Shown here piece by piece: positions 52,819-60,686 of a stretch of 64,000 nt of DNA. The translations under genes and the position numbers were made by a program. Each line of letters starts with the position of its first letter. Positions within the stretch are counted from its first letter, which is position 1. The notes under the pieces were generated by a model. The model had not been told where the DNA came from. It ran no database searches and saw only the letters and a list, made by a program, of their open reading frames with translations. The DNA is from Clostridium sp. (lineage in GTDB: Bacteria; Bacillota; Clostridia; Lachnospirales; Lachnospiraceae). The DNA is taken from assembly GCA_031275405.1 (NCBI GenBank), contig JAISOV010000034.1, positions 1 to 64,000 of the forward strand. Reading direction: 5' to 3'.

Positions 52819-54482
52819 AATCAATAGTGCGAAAAAAATATAGTATTGTCGATTTGTTCGCTGGAGCTGGCGGGCTGAGTTACGGCTTCCTCCAAACAGG
52901 ACACTTTGAAGTCAAAGCCGCTTTTGAGAACAACCGAAATGCACAAAAGACCTATAAAAAGAACCATGGCGATGCCGCAGTTTATGATGATGTTGCCGAT
53001 GCCCTCACAGTTGAAATCAAACAGAAGCTCGGCATGGTAGATGTTGTCATTGGCGGTCCCCCATGTCAAGGATTTTCCAATGCCAACCGACAAAAGAACC
53101 ATGCCATTAGCCAGAACAATTCGCTTGTAAAAAAATTCGTTCAAGCGGTACTCCATCTGAATCCTACAGCGTTTGTGATGGAGAATGTAAGTATGCTTCA
53201 ATCAAACGTTCATCAGTTTTTCGTAGATGAAAATGACGGCGAAACGATAAAAAAATACGGAATCCAAACAACTGCTACGACCATACCATTACTTGACGCT
53301 GAGTTCCTATTTGAAGGTGCTGAAGATGTTGTAGCTGATGTTGAAGCAATAAATCGATTCTTGTGGGATGAAGAAGAATACCTCGTTCTTAATGTCATAT
53401 ATAAGAATCGCAAGAACGGTAACAAGCTCATAGTAGCTTTGACAAAGCATCAAAAAAAGCTATTAAAGCTTGCAGATGTTCTTTTGACAGTAAAAGGCGA
53501 TCAGCATTTATCTGAACAATGGAGAGCGGTTGGGCGAGCTATTCGATGTTATTTTGAAGGCAAGTTAACTGCGATGGAAGCCGAAAAATTATGCGTTTCT
53601 ATTGAACCAGCAATCATGCTTCAGAGAATGCTCTCTAAAGCACTGGAGATCCATGAAAATAAAATTGTTGTTGCTGGGTATAACAGAAATCATGGATTGG
53701 TTGCGGAAGTGACTTCTATGGCAGTAATTGAATATATAAAGAAAATCCTCGGTGCACCAAGTAGTGGTTATGTCATTAAAGATGGAGTATTATCCGCTGC
53801 TACTTTCGGTGCACCGCAAAAGCGTATGCGCTTTGTGATTATAGGTATCAAAAAAGAACGCGCTTCAGAGGGAGTGGACTTACCCAAGGGGATGGTTGCA
53901 GAAGACAATTTCAATACAGTTTGGAATGCTATTTCTGATATTGAAGATGTCGAACCCTCTTCCGCTGTTTCTGTTGGTAATGAGGGCGTTGTATTACTTC
54001 CAAAGAAAGTAAACGGTTTAGGTGGGCAGTTACGAGATTCAAAAAAGCTGTATAATCACGTTGCTACCGACACTACACCAGAAGCCTTGGAGCGTTTCAA
54101 GGCAATCCAGCAAGGTGCAAACTTCCATAGTCTTGCTCCTGAATTGCGGACTACTTATTCTGATCCTAAAAGGACGCAGAACACAATTTATTTACGATTG
54201 AATTATCAAGAGCCATCTGGCACCGTTGTAAATGTTAGAAAGTCTATGTGGATTCATCCCGTGAAAGATAGGGCATTAAGCGTCCGCGAAGCGGCGCGAT
54301 TACAAACCTTTCCAGATAGCTTTATCTTCTGCGGAACAAAAGACTCTCAATACCAGCAAGTAGGCAATGCAGTGCCTCCGATATTAGCTAAAGCTATCGC
54401 AGAGCATTTGTATCGTTATCTTGATGACGATAACGATTGCAACCCAGTTTCACCCGCCCGGTTAAACAAATCTACGGACTAA
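52815..54482 (+). CDS. DNA cytosine-5 methyltransferase of the defence operon
   Basis: A 555-residue C5-methylase. The motifs appear in order: I (DLFAGAGGLSYGF near 13-25), IV (GGPPCQGFSNANR near 78-90, with the catalytic Cys), VI (FVMENV near 117-122), then a long insertion of about 150 residues before motif VIII (QKRMRFVIIGIK) and motifs IX-X at the end (VREAARLQTFPDSF, then QVGNAVPP). It presumably marks self DNA. The operon ends here and no terminator lies within the next 100 bases. Confidence 0.92.
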   Translation: MKSIVRKKYSIVDLFAGAGGLSYGFLQTGHFEVKAAFENNRNAQKTYKKNHGDAAVYDDVADALTVEIKQKLGMVDVVIGGPPCQGFSNANRQKNHAISQNNSLVKKFVQAVLHLNPTAFVMENVSMLQSNVHQFFVDENDGETIKKYGIQTTATTIPLLDAEFLFEGAEDVVADVEAINRFLWDEEEYLVLNVIYKNRKNGNKLIVALTKHQKKLLKLADVLLTVKGDQHLSEQWRAVGRAIRCYFEGKLTAMEAEKLCVSIEPAIMLQRMLSKALEIHENKIVVAGYNRNHGLVAEVTSMAVIEYIKKILGAPSSGYVIKDGVLSAATFGAPQKRMRFVIIGIKKERASEGVDLPKGMVAEDNFNTVWNAISDIEDVEPSSAVSVGNEGVVLLPKKVNGLGGQLRDSKKLYNHVATDTTPEALERFKAIQQGANFHSLAPELRTTYSDPKRTQNTIYLRLNYQEPSGTVVNVRKSMWIHPVKDRALSVREAARLQTFPDSFIFCGTKDSQYQQVGNAVPPILAKAIAEHLYRYLDDDNDCNPVSPARLNKSTD

Positions 54483-54558
54483 CCCTGATTTGAAACGCGA
54501 CAATTTGGTGAGGGCTTGTATGCAGAATAATATTAGAATCGACGTCTATTGCCAATTG

Positions 54559-54619
54559 TGCCGATAGGATTTGAACCTATACCATAAAAGCAGAAGAGCC
54601 GCTAACATTCGGCTCTTCT
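54559..54619. other. tRNA-like 3' remnant and hairpin
   Basis: On the minus strand 54580-54564 reads ATAGG TTCAAAT CCTAT, a perfect T-arm, followed by CGGCAC as in a tRNA 3' end. No matching 5' acceptor half is seen. Beside it, 54592-54601 pairs with 54610-54619 in a ten-base hairpin. This may be the residue of a tRNA or an attachment site from an earlier integration. Confidence 0.4.
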
Positions 54620-54648
54620 AAATCCAATCTGTTATCAGTTGCTTTCGT

Positions 54649-54894
54649 TTATTTTTTTTGATTCCTCAAATATGAGGTAACAGATTCTTTCAGCGATTTC
54701 CCTTCTGACAAAAAAACAATATTTACAGCAATCTCACCACATCTAAAAGCATAGGGGTTTTTGATTTGCGCTAAAAATTGTTCGGCTCGTTTATTTACAC
54801 AAGGTGTCATATCTATTTTTATATCTTCAATGTTCACACGCTCATCATATGTAGGGTGAACGGATTTCAAAGTCCGTAACTGACATATATCCAA
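54649..54894 (-). CDS. DUF6870-like small protein
   Basis: An 81-residue protein whose core (VNIEDIKIDMTPCVNKRAEQFLAQIKNPYAFRCGEIAV) fits the DUF6870 family of small proteins on Clostridia mobile elements. The start is TTG at 54894, eight bases after GAGGTG. It is the last gene inside the right edge of the element. Confidence 0.7.
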   Translation of the reverse strand: MDICQLRTLKSVHPTYDERVNIEDIKIDMTPCVNKRAEQFLAQIKNPYAFRCGEIAVNIVFLSEGKSLKESVTSYLRNQKK

Positions 54895-54997
54895 AAAATC
54901 ACACCTCTCATAATGGTCTATTTCATTTTATGAAAGGCGAAACAATAACTTTCTTGTAGACAAGCTGAAAAGTTTCAAAGCCTCTGGATCGATATTT

Positions 54998-56620
54998 TTA
55001 TCGTTCCTGCGGCTTTGCTTTGTATTGCAGAACCCCCTTATTCATGAGGTTTTCAGCGGTTGCGGATAAATGATCGCCGCAGTTGCTGCCGTTGCTGCCG
55101 CCGTTTGCGCCGTTTCCGCTGTTTCCGCTGTTTCCGCCGTTTCCGCCGTTTTCGCTGTTTTTGCCGTTGTCGCCGTTTCCGCTGTTTTCCTCCGGCTCTT
55201 CCTCCCCGGGCGGCTTTTCCCCTGCGGGCGCCGCCACGGTGGTGAAGGCATGGCTGCTGTCGTCCGCCATCACGTTGCCGGCCCTGTCCCGGAAGCCGGA
55301 GACCGTGACGGTGTATTCCGTGGCATAGTCCAGGCCGGAGTAGGGGAGGGTGCAGACGGTACCGTCCTCCGACCACTCGCCGGTCTCTTCCGCCGCGCCG
55401 CTGCCGCCGGAAAGCGACGCCGTGCCGCCGTACTCCGTGTCCATCGGCTCGCTGAACGTCAGGACGAGGCTGCCGCTTACGGGCGCGCCCGTGCCGGACG
55501 GCGTGACGGATCCCACGGACGGCGGGGTGATGTCACGCGGCGTGCCGGCGAAGTTAGTGTGGTAGTCGCCGTTTTGCTGCTCCACGAAGAGATAGAGGTT
55601 GTCCGCGGCCGGGTCGAAGCCCTCCGGCAGCGTCACCTCGACGCTGCCGCTTTCGTCCTCCGTGCTTTCTATCGCCTTGAGCCTGCCGTAGTGGGTGATG
55701 ACGTCGTCCCCGTCCCTGACCAGGGCGGAGAGGAAGTAGTGGATCTCCCCCTCGCTTGCTTGGTATGCCGCGCCGCTGTAGGAGACGGTCAGCGTATTGC
55801 CGCTGCGGGAGAGGCTGTCCAGCGTAAAGTCCGGGGCGAGGCCGGCGTCCTCCATCGTGAATTTATAGTCGTCCTCCGGCGGTGTATATGGATCGAGGGT
55901 GCTGGCGACTGCGGAGTTTTTGTTTTTTGCGTCGGACATGAAGAGGGCCGAGGACAGATCCAGCCAGAAAGCGGGGCGGACACCGTACGCAGAGGAGGCC
56001 GTGTGCAATCCCTGCGCCGCCTTACTCTGATAGTGGTAGCTCCACACATTAGTATTGTTGCCGCCCGGCGAGCGAAGATAATAATGGAAGCCGAAATCCC
56101 GTTCTGCTGGCGTGAGCGCGTTGTACTCGCTATAGGAGAGGGGCCAGAGCAGCTGGTCTATGGCGTCCGCTCCCGCCATCTCGACGCCGGTGTCGTACAT
56201 CCCGTCCCCCTGGGTCCCTGTCAGCGTCCGTCTCACGATCAGCGCTTTTTCAAGGCTGGACAGGTAGTTTACCTTAAAGGTGATCTGCTCCTGCAAGTTG
56301 CTGCCCTGGTACTGGGAGGAGTATGGGTTTTGCGGGTTAAACTGCACCTTGCCGAAGCCGTCCGCCTCCTCCGAATAGGTCTTCAGGAACAGCGTCGCCT
56401 TCCCCTCCCCGGGTCGGAAGCCGTCCGCATTCCTCTCCCCGTTTGGGATCAGCAGCCACTGGTAGCCGCCGAAGCCCACGGTCTTCAAGACAGCGGCTTC
56501 TTCCTCTGCCAGCGCCGGGGCCGGGGCTGCGGACAGCGCCGCCAGGGCAAAGGACAGGACGGCGACCGCGATCCTCCCGCCGTTCTTCCTTCCGGCCTTC
56601 CTCTTCCGTGCTGTATTCAT
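54998..56620 (-). pseudogene. N-terminal part of the interrupted DUF6273 surface protein
   Basis: A 540-codon frame; the last 20 codons or so lie inside the element. A basic signal peptide (MNTARKRKAGRKNGGRIAVA, then a hydrophobic stretch ending in ALA) is followed by a DUF6273 domain (near 45-235, ending YGVRPAFWLDLSSALF). Then come an X2-like module and a bacterial Ig-like domain (LTFSEPMDTEYG, near 375-470), and a low-complexity Asn/Gly/Ser linker with a T-rich coding strand. It is probably an exported, wall-associated protein. The other half is at 262-753. A putative invertible promoter lies upstream of the start. Confidence 0.75.
55052..55082. other. right attachment junction (attR)
   Basis: Bases 55057-55079 are the inverted counterpart of 728-750 (21 of 23 match). 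Host linker codons (repeat G-S-N) lie to the right and element sequence to the left. The N-terminal surface-protein frame enters the element here and stops at 54998. Confidence 0.6.
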
Positions 56621-56643
56621 CTGTCTGCCTTCCTTTCCGCGCC

Positions 56644-56672
56644 GTCAAAAGGCGTACCTTTTGACAGTGGCC
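56644..56672. repeat. left arm of a 29-base inverted repeat (putative invertible switch)
   Basis: Matches 56804-56832 in inverted orientation with one mismatch. The arm is itself palindromic (GTCAAAAGG, four bases, CCTTTTGAC), like a recombinase site. Confidence 0.7.
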
Positions 56673-56753
56673 GGATTCCTGCGGCCAGATTCACAGAAAT
56701 TTCCATATTTATTCCAATCAGGAAATATCTTGTGCTTTTTCTAGAAAAATTGT

Positions 56754-56782
56754 TTGTAATCTGTGCAGAATTGTGGTAAAAT
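56754..56782 (+). promoter_or_regulatory. promoter inside the putative invertible segment
   Basis: TTGTAA (56754-56759) and TAAAAT (56777-56782) with 17-base spacing point right, away from the surface gene at 56620. Inversion between the repeats would place the -10 box near 56694-56699, reading into that gene with an untranslated leader of about 65 bases. Confidence 0.6.
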
Positions 56783-56803
56783 AAAAAACACAATGCGTAT
56801 TTT

Positions 56804-56832
56804 GGCCACTGTCAAAAGGTACACCTTTTGAC
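56804..56832. repeat. right arm of a 29-base inverted repeat (putative invertible switch)
   Basis: Inverted copy of 56644-56672 with one difference in the four-base centre. The palindrome continues to GACAG at 56834. Confidence 0.7.
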
Positions 56833-57242
56833 AGCAAGGGTTTTCTGCGGCCTGTCCCGGCTTTTCCGGCATACAGCCGGCCTTTCGTTTCCCGTTTTCC
56901 CTGCCGTCCGTCCCCTTGTTTCCTGTTCCTCCTTTTTTCGCGTCTGCGGATTTCTGCGCCGGCAGGCGGGAAGACAGGCCTGCCGGTCCCGGGAAGCCGT
57001 CCGGGGTTTTGGGTAGGCCTTTATGCCAGGGCCTGGTTCCGGGTCGCCCCGAAAGAGGTTCGGAAAAAATGGAGAATGGTCAGGAGGAAAAGCCTGGCGC
57101 TTCTGTTCCGCAGACGGCAATTCCTCCTTGCAAAGTCTCCTTCGCCGTGATAGAATCATCCTGACGGAAACCGGCCGGCAGGAAGGGAACGCGGTGTTGG
57201 CGGGGTGTCCGGTACCGGTATTTTGTTCCGGAAAGGAGGGGC
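56833..57242. other. intergenic stretch without a clear gene
   Basis: A GC-rich, pyrimidine-rich region between the switch and the reductase gene. No supportable coding frame. Near 57230-57241 lies the ribosome site of the reductase. The rightward promoter inside the switch is the only promoter candidate for that gene. Confidence 0.5.
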
Positions 57243-57806
57243 ATGTCCATGGATTATTTGATTATTTCCGGCAATCCCAAACAAGACGGGCTGTGCGCTT
57301 CCGTCACGGCGGCAATCCGCAGAGGCGCGCAGGACGGCGGCGCCCGGGTACAGGTGCTGACGGTGGACGGCATGGAGGCGTGCAGGTGCTGCGGGAACGG
57401 CTGGGGAACCTGCCGCGAAAAGCATCGGTGCGCTTTCGGCCGGGACGGCTTTGACGCCGCCCAGCAGGCGGTCAAGGACGCGGAGCTGCTCTGCCTGATT
57501 ACGCCTGTTTACTGGGGCGAAACGGCGGAAGGGCTGAAAGCCTTTCTGGATAAACTGCGCCGCTGTGAATTTGGGCAGAACGGCGCCATGTCCGGCAAGC
57601 CTGTGCTGCTGGCCGCTTCGCCGGGAGGGTCGGGGAACGGGCTTCTGACCTGTCTTGACCAGATGGATCGTTTCTGCCGCCATACCGGCGCGGTCATCTT
57701 CGACTACATAGGTATCAACCGCTGGAACAGCGACTATAAGCGCGGCGCGGCATACGAGGCGGCAAAGGCTATGGCGCAGGGACGAAAGGCGGGCGAAACG
57801 CTTTGA
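57243..57806 (+). CDS. NADPH-dependent FMN reductase (flavodoxin fold)
   Basis: A 187-residue flavoprotein. The FMN-phosphate loop is SGNPKQDGLCASV near 8-20. A Cys-rich insertion (CRCCGNGWGTC, then RCAF) follows, and the second FMN loop is near LITPVYWGETAEGLKAFLDKL (85-105). The Cys-rich insertion is common in Clostridia members of the iron-sulfur flavoprotein type. The start could be ATG 57243 or 57249; both lie close to AAGGAGGGG. With the promoter in its present orientation, this gene could be read from the invertible segment. Confidence 0.85.
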   Translation: MSMDYLIISGNPKQDGLCASVTAAIRRGAQDGGARVQVLTVDGMEACRCCGNGWGTCREKHRCAFGRDGFDAAQQAVKDAELLCLITPVYWGETAEGLKAFLDKLRRCEFGQNGAMSGKPVLLAASPGGSGNGLLTCLDQMDRFCRHTGAVIFDYIGINRWNSDYKRGAAYEAAKAMAQGRKAGETL

Positions 57807-57888
57807 CCGCAGGAAGCGCGGGCAGCCGCTCCGGATCCTGGCCGTGGGGATTTCCGGGGCGGCTGCGAAGATTTTCCGTAAGGAATGC

Positions 57889-57917
57889 TTGATATGTCGT
57901 GGGTTCTGTGTCATAAT
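57889..57917 (+). promoter_or_regulatory. promoter before the HTH gene
   Basis: TTGATA (57889-57894) and CATAAT (57912-57917), 17 bases apart, about 260 bases before the HTH start. The long leader (57918-58176) holds no supportable gene; the GC-rich stretch 57950-58120 shows no clear motif. Confidence 0.45.
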
Positions 57918-58176
57918 CATGGTATCCTTATCTTTAAGGGAGGCCGAAGCTGGGCGGGAGGCGGCCAAAATGGCGGAGACGCTTCCGCGGGACAGCGCGG
58001 CCAAGGCGAGCGGGCAGCCCGGGACGGAGATCCCTCCCTTAAGCCGGTTCCCGGAGCGGGTCGCGTCATGACGCCGATCCGGAGGCGGGGCGTACCAGGG
58101 CGAGGGCGGAGCCATTGACAGCTCCGGAACGGAAAGAAAAACAGACAGGATACAACAGACAAGGAGAACCCCTGAA

Positions 58177-58683
58177 ATGGCCTGTGGAGAAATTTTAGCC
58201 AAACTAAGGAAAGAGCGCAGATACACGCAGCAGAAAGTCGCCGCGATCCTGCATGTATCTAAGTCTACCATTTCCAATTATGAGAAGTCGGTCTACCATC
58301 CGCCGTATGACATACTGGTGAACTTTAGCGAAATGTATGGAGTATCCGTGGATTATCTCCTGGGGAGGACAGACTGTAGGATAGAGATCGACCGCTTGGA
58401 TCAAAAGCTTGCGTATGGCTATACCCTGAAAAACTGCATAGACTGCATCATGGAGGCGGACAAGGAGAAAACGGCGCATCTGCTGAAATACTTTGAGCTG
58501 ACACAGCCCGACTTCAGAAAGAAGAAAAGGAAACGCGGGGCAGAAAAAAGTAAGGCAGAAAGAAATAAGATCGAAAAAAGTAAAGAAGAAAGAAATAAGG
58601 TAGAACAAAGCAAGGCAGAAAGAAATAAGGTAGAAGAAAGCAAGGCAGAAAGACATAAGATCGAAACAAGTAAAGAAGCATAA
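58177..58683 (+). CDS. HTH (Xre) regulator with a repetitive charged tail
   Basis: A 168-residue protein. Residues 1-65 are a Cro/CI-type HTH (YTQQKVAAILHVSKSTISNYEKS) ending in GVSVDYLLGRTD, a hallmark of these regulators. A helical region follows to about 115, then a tail of about four and a half 10-residue repeats of the type K-S-K-x-E-R-N-K-(I/V)-E encoded by a 30-base tandem repeat. The tail should form a long charged helix. ATG 58177 has AAGGAG upstream. Confidence 0.85.
   Translation: MACGEILAKLRKERRYTQQKVAAILHVSKSTISNYEKSVYHPPYDILVNFSEMYGVSVDYLLGRTDCRIEIDRLDQKLAYGYTLKNCIDCIMEADKEKTAHLLKYFELTQPDFRKKKRKRGAEKSKAERNKIEKSKEERNKVEQSKAERNKVEESKAERHKIETSKEA
58546..58680 (+). repeat. 30-base coding tandem repeat
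   Basis: Units begin at 58546, 58576, 58606, 58636 and 58666 and share AAAG(T/C)AA(A/G)G(A/C)AGAAAGA-like sequence. The period is a multiple of three, so copy changes would keep the HTH gene in frame. Confidence 0.85.
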
Positions 58684-58870
58684 GGAAGAACAAAGCAAGG
58701 AAATGGGGCGGCAGCAGATGACAGCTGTTGTCCGGGCAGGCCATGCCGGATCACGGAGGAGCCGAACAAGATCTTTGACGAAATGCGGAAGCCGTCGCAC
58801 AAAGCCATGAGATACACCGGGCTGTCTTGATTTAGAAATCGCGGATCCGAGCCGCGGCGTATCCTCCTCC

Positions 58871-59042
58871 GGAGCGTATCGAAGTGCGTAGCGCACCAAG
58901 ATACGCTCCCGGTATTTGGCGGCTGCACAGGAACCACGATTTGCGAAGCAAATTGTGGGATCCTATCCGCGGGACAGAATACGGCCGGATGGCCGTGTCC
59001 TTGCCATGACTGCGGGCAATCATGGCAGCCCATCCGTATGGG
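58871..59042. other. array of hairpins between the HTH and larC genes
   Basis: Five inverted repeats follow each other: 58871-58909 (nine-base outer stem, with a nested GTGCG/CGCAC), 58934-58958, 58981-58996 (ACGGCC/GGCCGT), 59002-59027 (TGCCATGA/TCATGGCA) and 59029-59042. No coding frame crosses them all convincingly. It could be a structured RNA or a leader of larC. Confidence 0.55.
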
Positions 59043-59139
59043 AAATGGCAGCCGACAGTCCCAAAGAGAGAAGCGGGATTTGGGAAGGATGGTCATAAAT
59101 ATGCAGGTTGAGGATGGTTATCCTAGGGATGGTTCTCAA

Positions 59140-60513
59140 ATGAAGATCTTGTATTTGGAATGCAATATGGGCGCCGCGGGCGATATGCTTATGGGGGCGC
59201 TTCTGGATGTGTTTCCGGCAAAAGAGGATTTTCTTCAGCGGCTGAACGCGGCGGGCATACCGGATGTGAGCGTGAAAGCGGAAACCAGCGTGAAATGCGG
59301 GATCTATGGCACTCATGTGAGGGTGGACATAAAAGGGCAGGAAGAAGTCGGCGAAGACGTCGCCTTAGAACACCGCCATGGCTTCCCCCATGACCACCGC
59401 GAGGAAGGCCATGGCCACCATGACCAAGATCCTGCTGCTTGCAGGGAACCGCGGATCCACCCCGCCCGACCCCGCGCTCCTTCTGAGGAACCTCACGCTC
59501 ACCCTCACGTCCGCCAGGGAGCAGCAGCGCACCGCCATGCCGGAATACGGGAAATACTGGAAATCATTGACAGCCTCCGTGTTCCGCCCGGCGTCAAGGA
59601 GGACGCGAAAGGGGTCTACCGCCTGATTGCCGAGGCGGAAAGCAAGGTACACGGGAAACCCGTGGCGGAAGTGCATTTCCACGAAGTAGGGATGATGGAC
59701 GCTCTCGCGGATCTTGTCGGGTGTATCCTCCTGCTCCGTGAGCTGAACGTGGAAAAGGTGATCGTTTCGCCTGTGAACGTAGGCTTTGGGCAAGTAAAAT
59801 GCGCTCATGGGATCCTTCCGGTTCCGGCTCCCGCGACTGCCCTGCTGCTTGCCGGGGTGCCTTGTTATGCGGGAAACGTAGAGGGGGAATTATGTACCCC
59901 AACAGGCGCCGCGCTCCTGCGGTATTTTGCGGACAGCTATTCCCGCCTGCCGCAGATGAAAGTGGAAAAAATAGGGTACGGCATGGGGAAGAAGGATTTT
60001 CCGGCGGCGAACTGCGTAAGGGCAATCCTAGGAGAGGCTGTTCCCGGGCAGGACGGGGCGGTCGCGGAGCCGGGCGAGGCCGTTCCCGTGTGGAACGAAG
60101 TGACTGAGCTGTGCTGCAATCTGGACGACATGACGCCGGAAGCGCTTGGATACGCCATGGAAGTTTTTCTGAACGAAGGCGCGTTGGACGTCTACACCGC
60201 CGCCATCGGGATGAAGAAATCCAGGCCCGGAACCCTGCTTACGATCCTGTGCCGGACGCGGGATGAAAGCCGCATGACACAGCTGCTGTTCCGGCACACC
60301 ACGACCCTGGGGATACGGACAAGGCGCTGCGGCAGGAAGCTGCTGGACAGAACCCAGCGAAAAGCGGAAAACAGTTACGGCTCTGTCCGTATCAAGGAAG
60401 CAAGCGGATATGGCGTAAAAAGGGAGAAGATGGAGTACGAGGATCTGAAAGCCGTCGCGGATCGGCACAAGCTGTCTTTTTATGAAGCGGCAGATCTGTT
60501 CCGGGAGCTGTGA
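59140..60513 (+). CDS. larC: nickel-pincer cofactor insertion protein LarC
   Basis: A 457-residue protein that inserts nickel into the pyridinium-3,5-bisthiocarboxylic acid mononucleotide cofactor of lactate racemase and relatives. MKILYLECNMGAAGDMLMGALLD is the conserved start. A His-rich region follows at about 80-135, as expected for nickel binding (GHGHH, PHAHPHV). The central core (VHFHEVGMMDALADLVG) and C-terminal half (CCNLDDMTPEALGYAMEVF) match the family. The frame is continuous, unlike lactobacilli, where it needs a frameshift. An alternative start at 59101 has a better ribosome site. No larA, larB or larE is in the window. Confidence 0.92.
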   Translation: MKILYLECNMGAAGDMLMGALLDVFPAKEDFLQRLNAAGIPDVSVKAETSVKCGIYGTHVRVDIKGQEEVGEDVALEHRHGFPHDHREEGHGHHDQDPAACREPRIHPARPRAPSEEPHAHPHVRQGAAAHRHAGIREILEIIDSLRVPPGVKEDAKGVYRLIAEAESKVHGKPVAEVHFHEVGMMDALADLVGCILLLRELNVEKVIVSPVNVGFGQVKCAHGILPVPAPATALLLAGVPCYAGNVEGELCTPTGAALLRYFADSYSRLPQMKVEKIGYGMGKKDFPAANCVRAILGEAVPGQDGAVAEPGEAVPVWNEVTELCCNLDDMTPEALGYAMEVFLNEGALDVYTAAIGMKKSRPGTLLTILCRTRDESRMTQLLFRHTTTLGIRTRRCGRKLLDRTQRKAENSYGSVRIKEASGYGVKREKMEYEDLKAVADRHKLSFYEAADLFREL

Positions 60514-60686
60514 AGCCGGTCGGCCAGTTCCGGAAGCAAAGAAACGCCTAAGAACCGGATTAAAATGCCAGATCGTTGGAATACTACATTGTACAATGTA
60601 CACTCACTGCCAGTCTCAGCCATGGCGATGAAGCCAGCCATGGCGGTACAGGGCGCCGTGAAAACGGCCCGCAAAGGAGAACAGCT

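Larger units (their letters stand above)
754..55056. mobile_element. integrated prophage-derived element with serine recombinase
   Basis: The element is bounded by a large serine recombinase gene on the left and a DUF6870-like small gene on the right. Inverted attachment arms lie at both edges and the two halves of a surface-protein gene lie outside. It carries two unlike phage gene blocks, one nested in the other, plus a restriction-like defence island. No complete head module is present, so as assembled it is unlikely to make particles by itself. Confidence 0.75.

Noticed and set aside
45570..54482. DISARM, BREX or classical type II restriction-modification
   Set aside because: No PglZ, BrxC or DrmA/DrmB-like genes; MORC, Z1 and AIPR together point to the MORC-linked system.
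55070..56779. Long plus-strand open frame of about 570 codons opposite the surface-protein gene
   Set aside because: It is antisense to a gene with a signal peptide, DUF6273 and Ig-like domains; its own product is rich in Arg, Gly and Val without motifs. High GC content keeps the frame open.
58546..58680. Possible CRISPR array
   Set aside because: The 30-base units are contiguous without spacers and encode an in-frame helix of the HTH protein.
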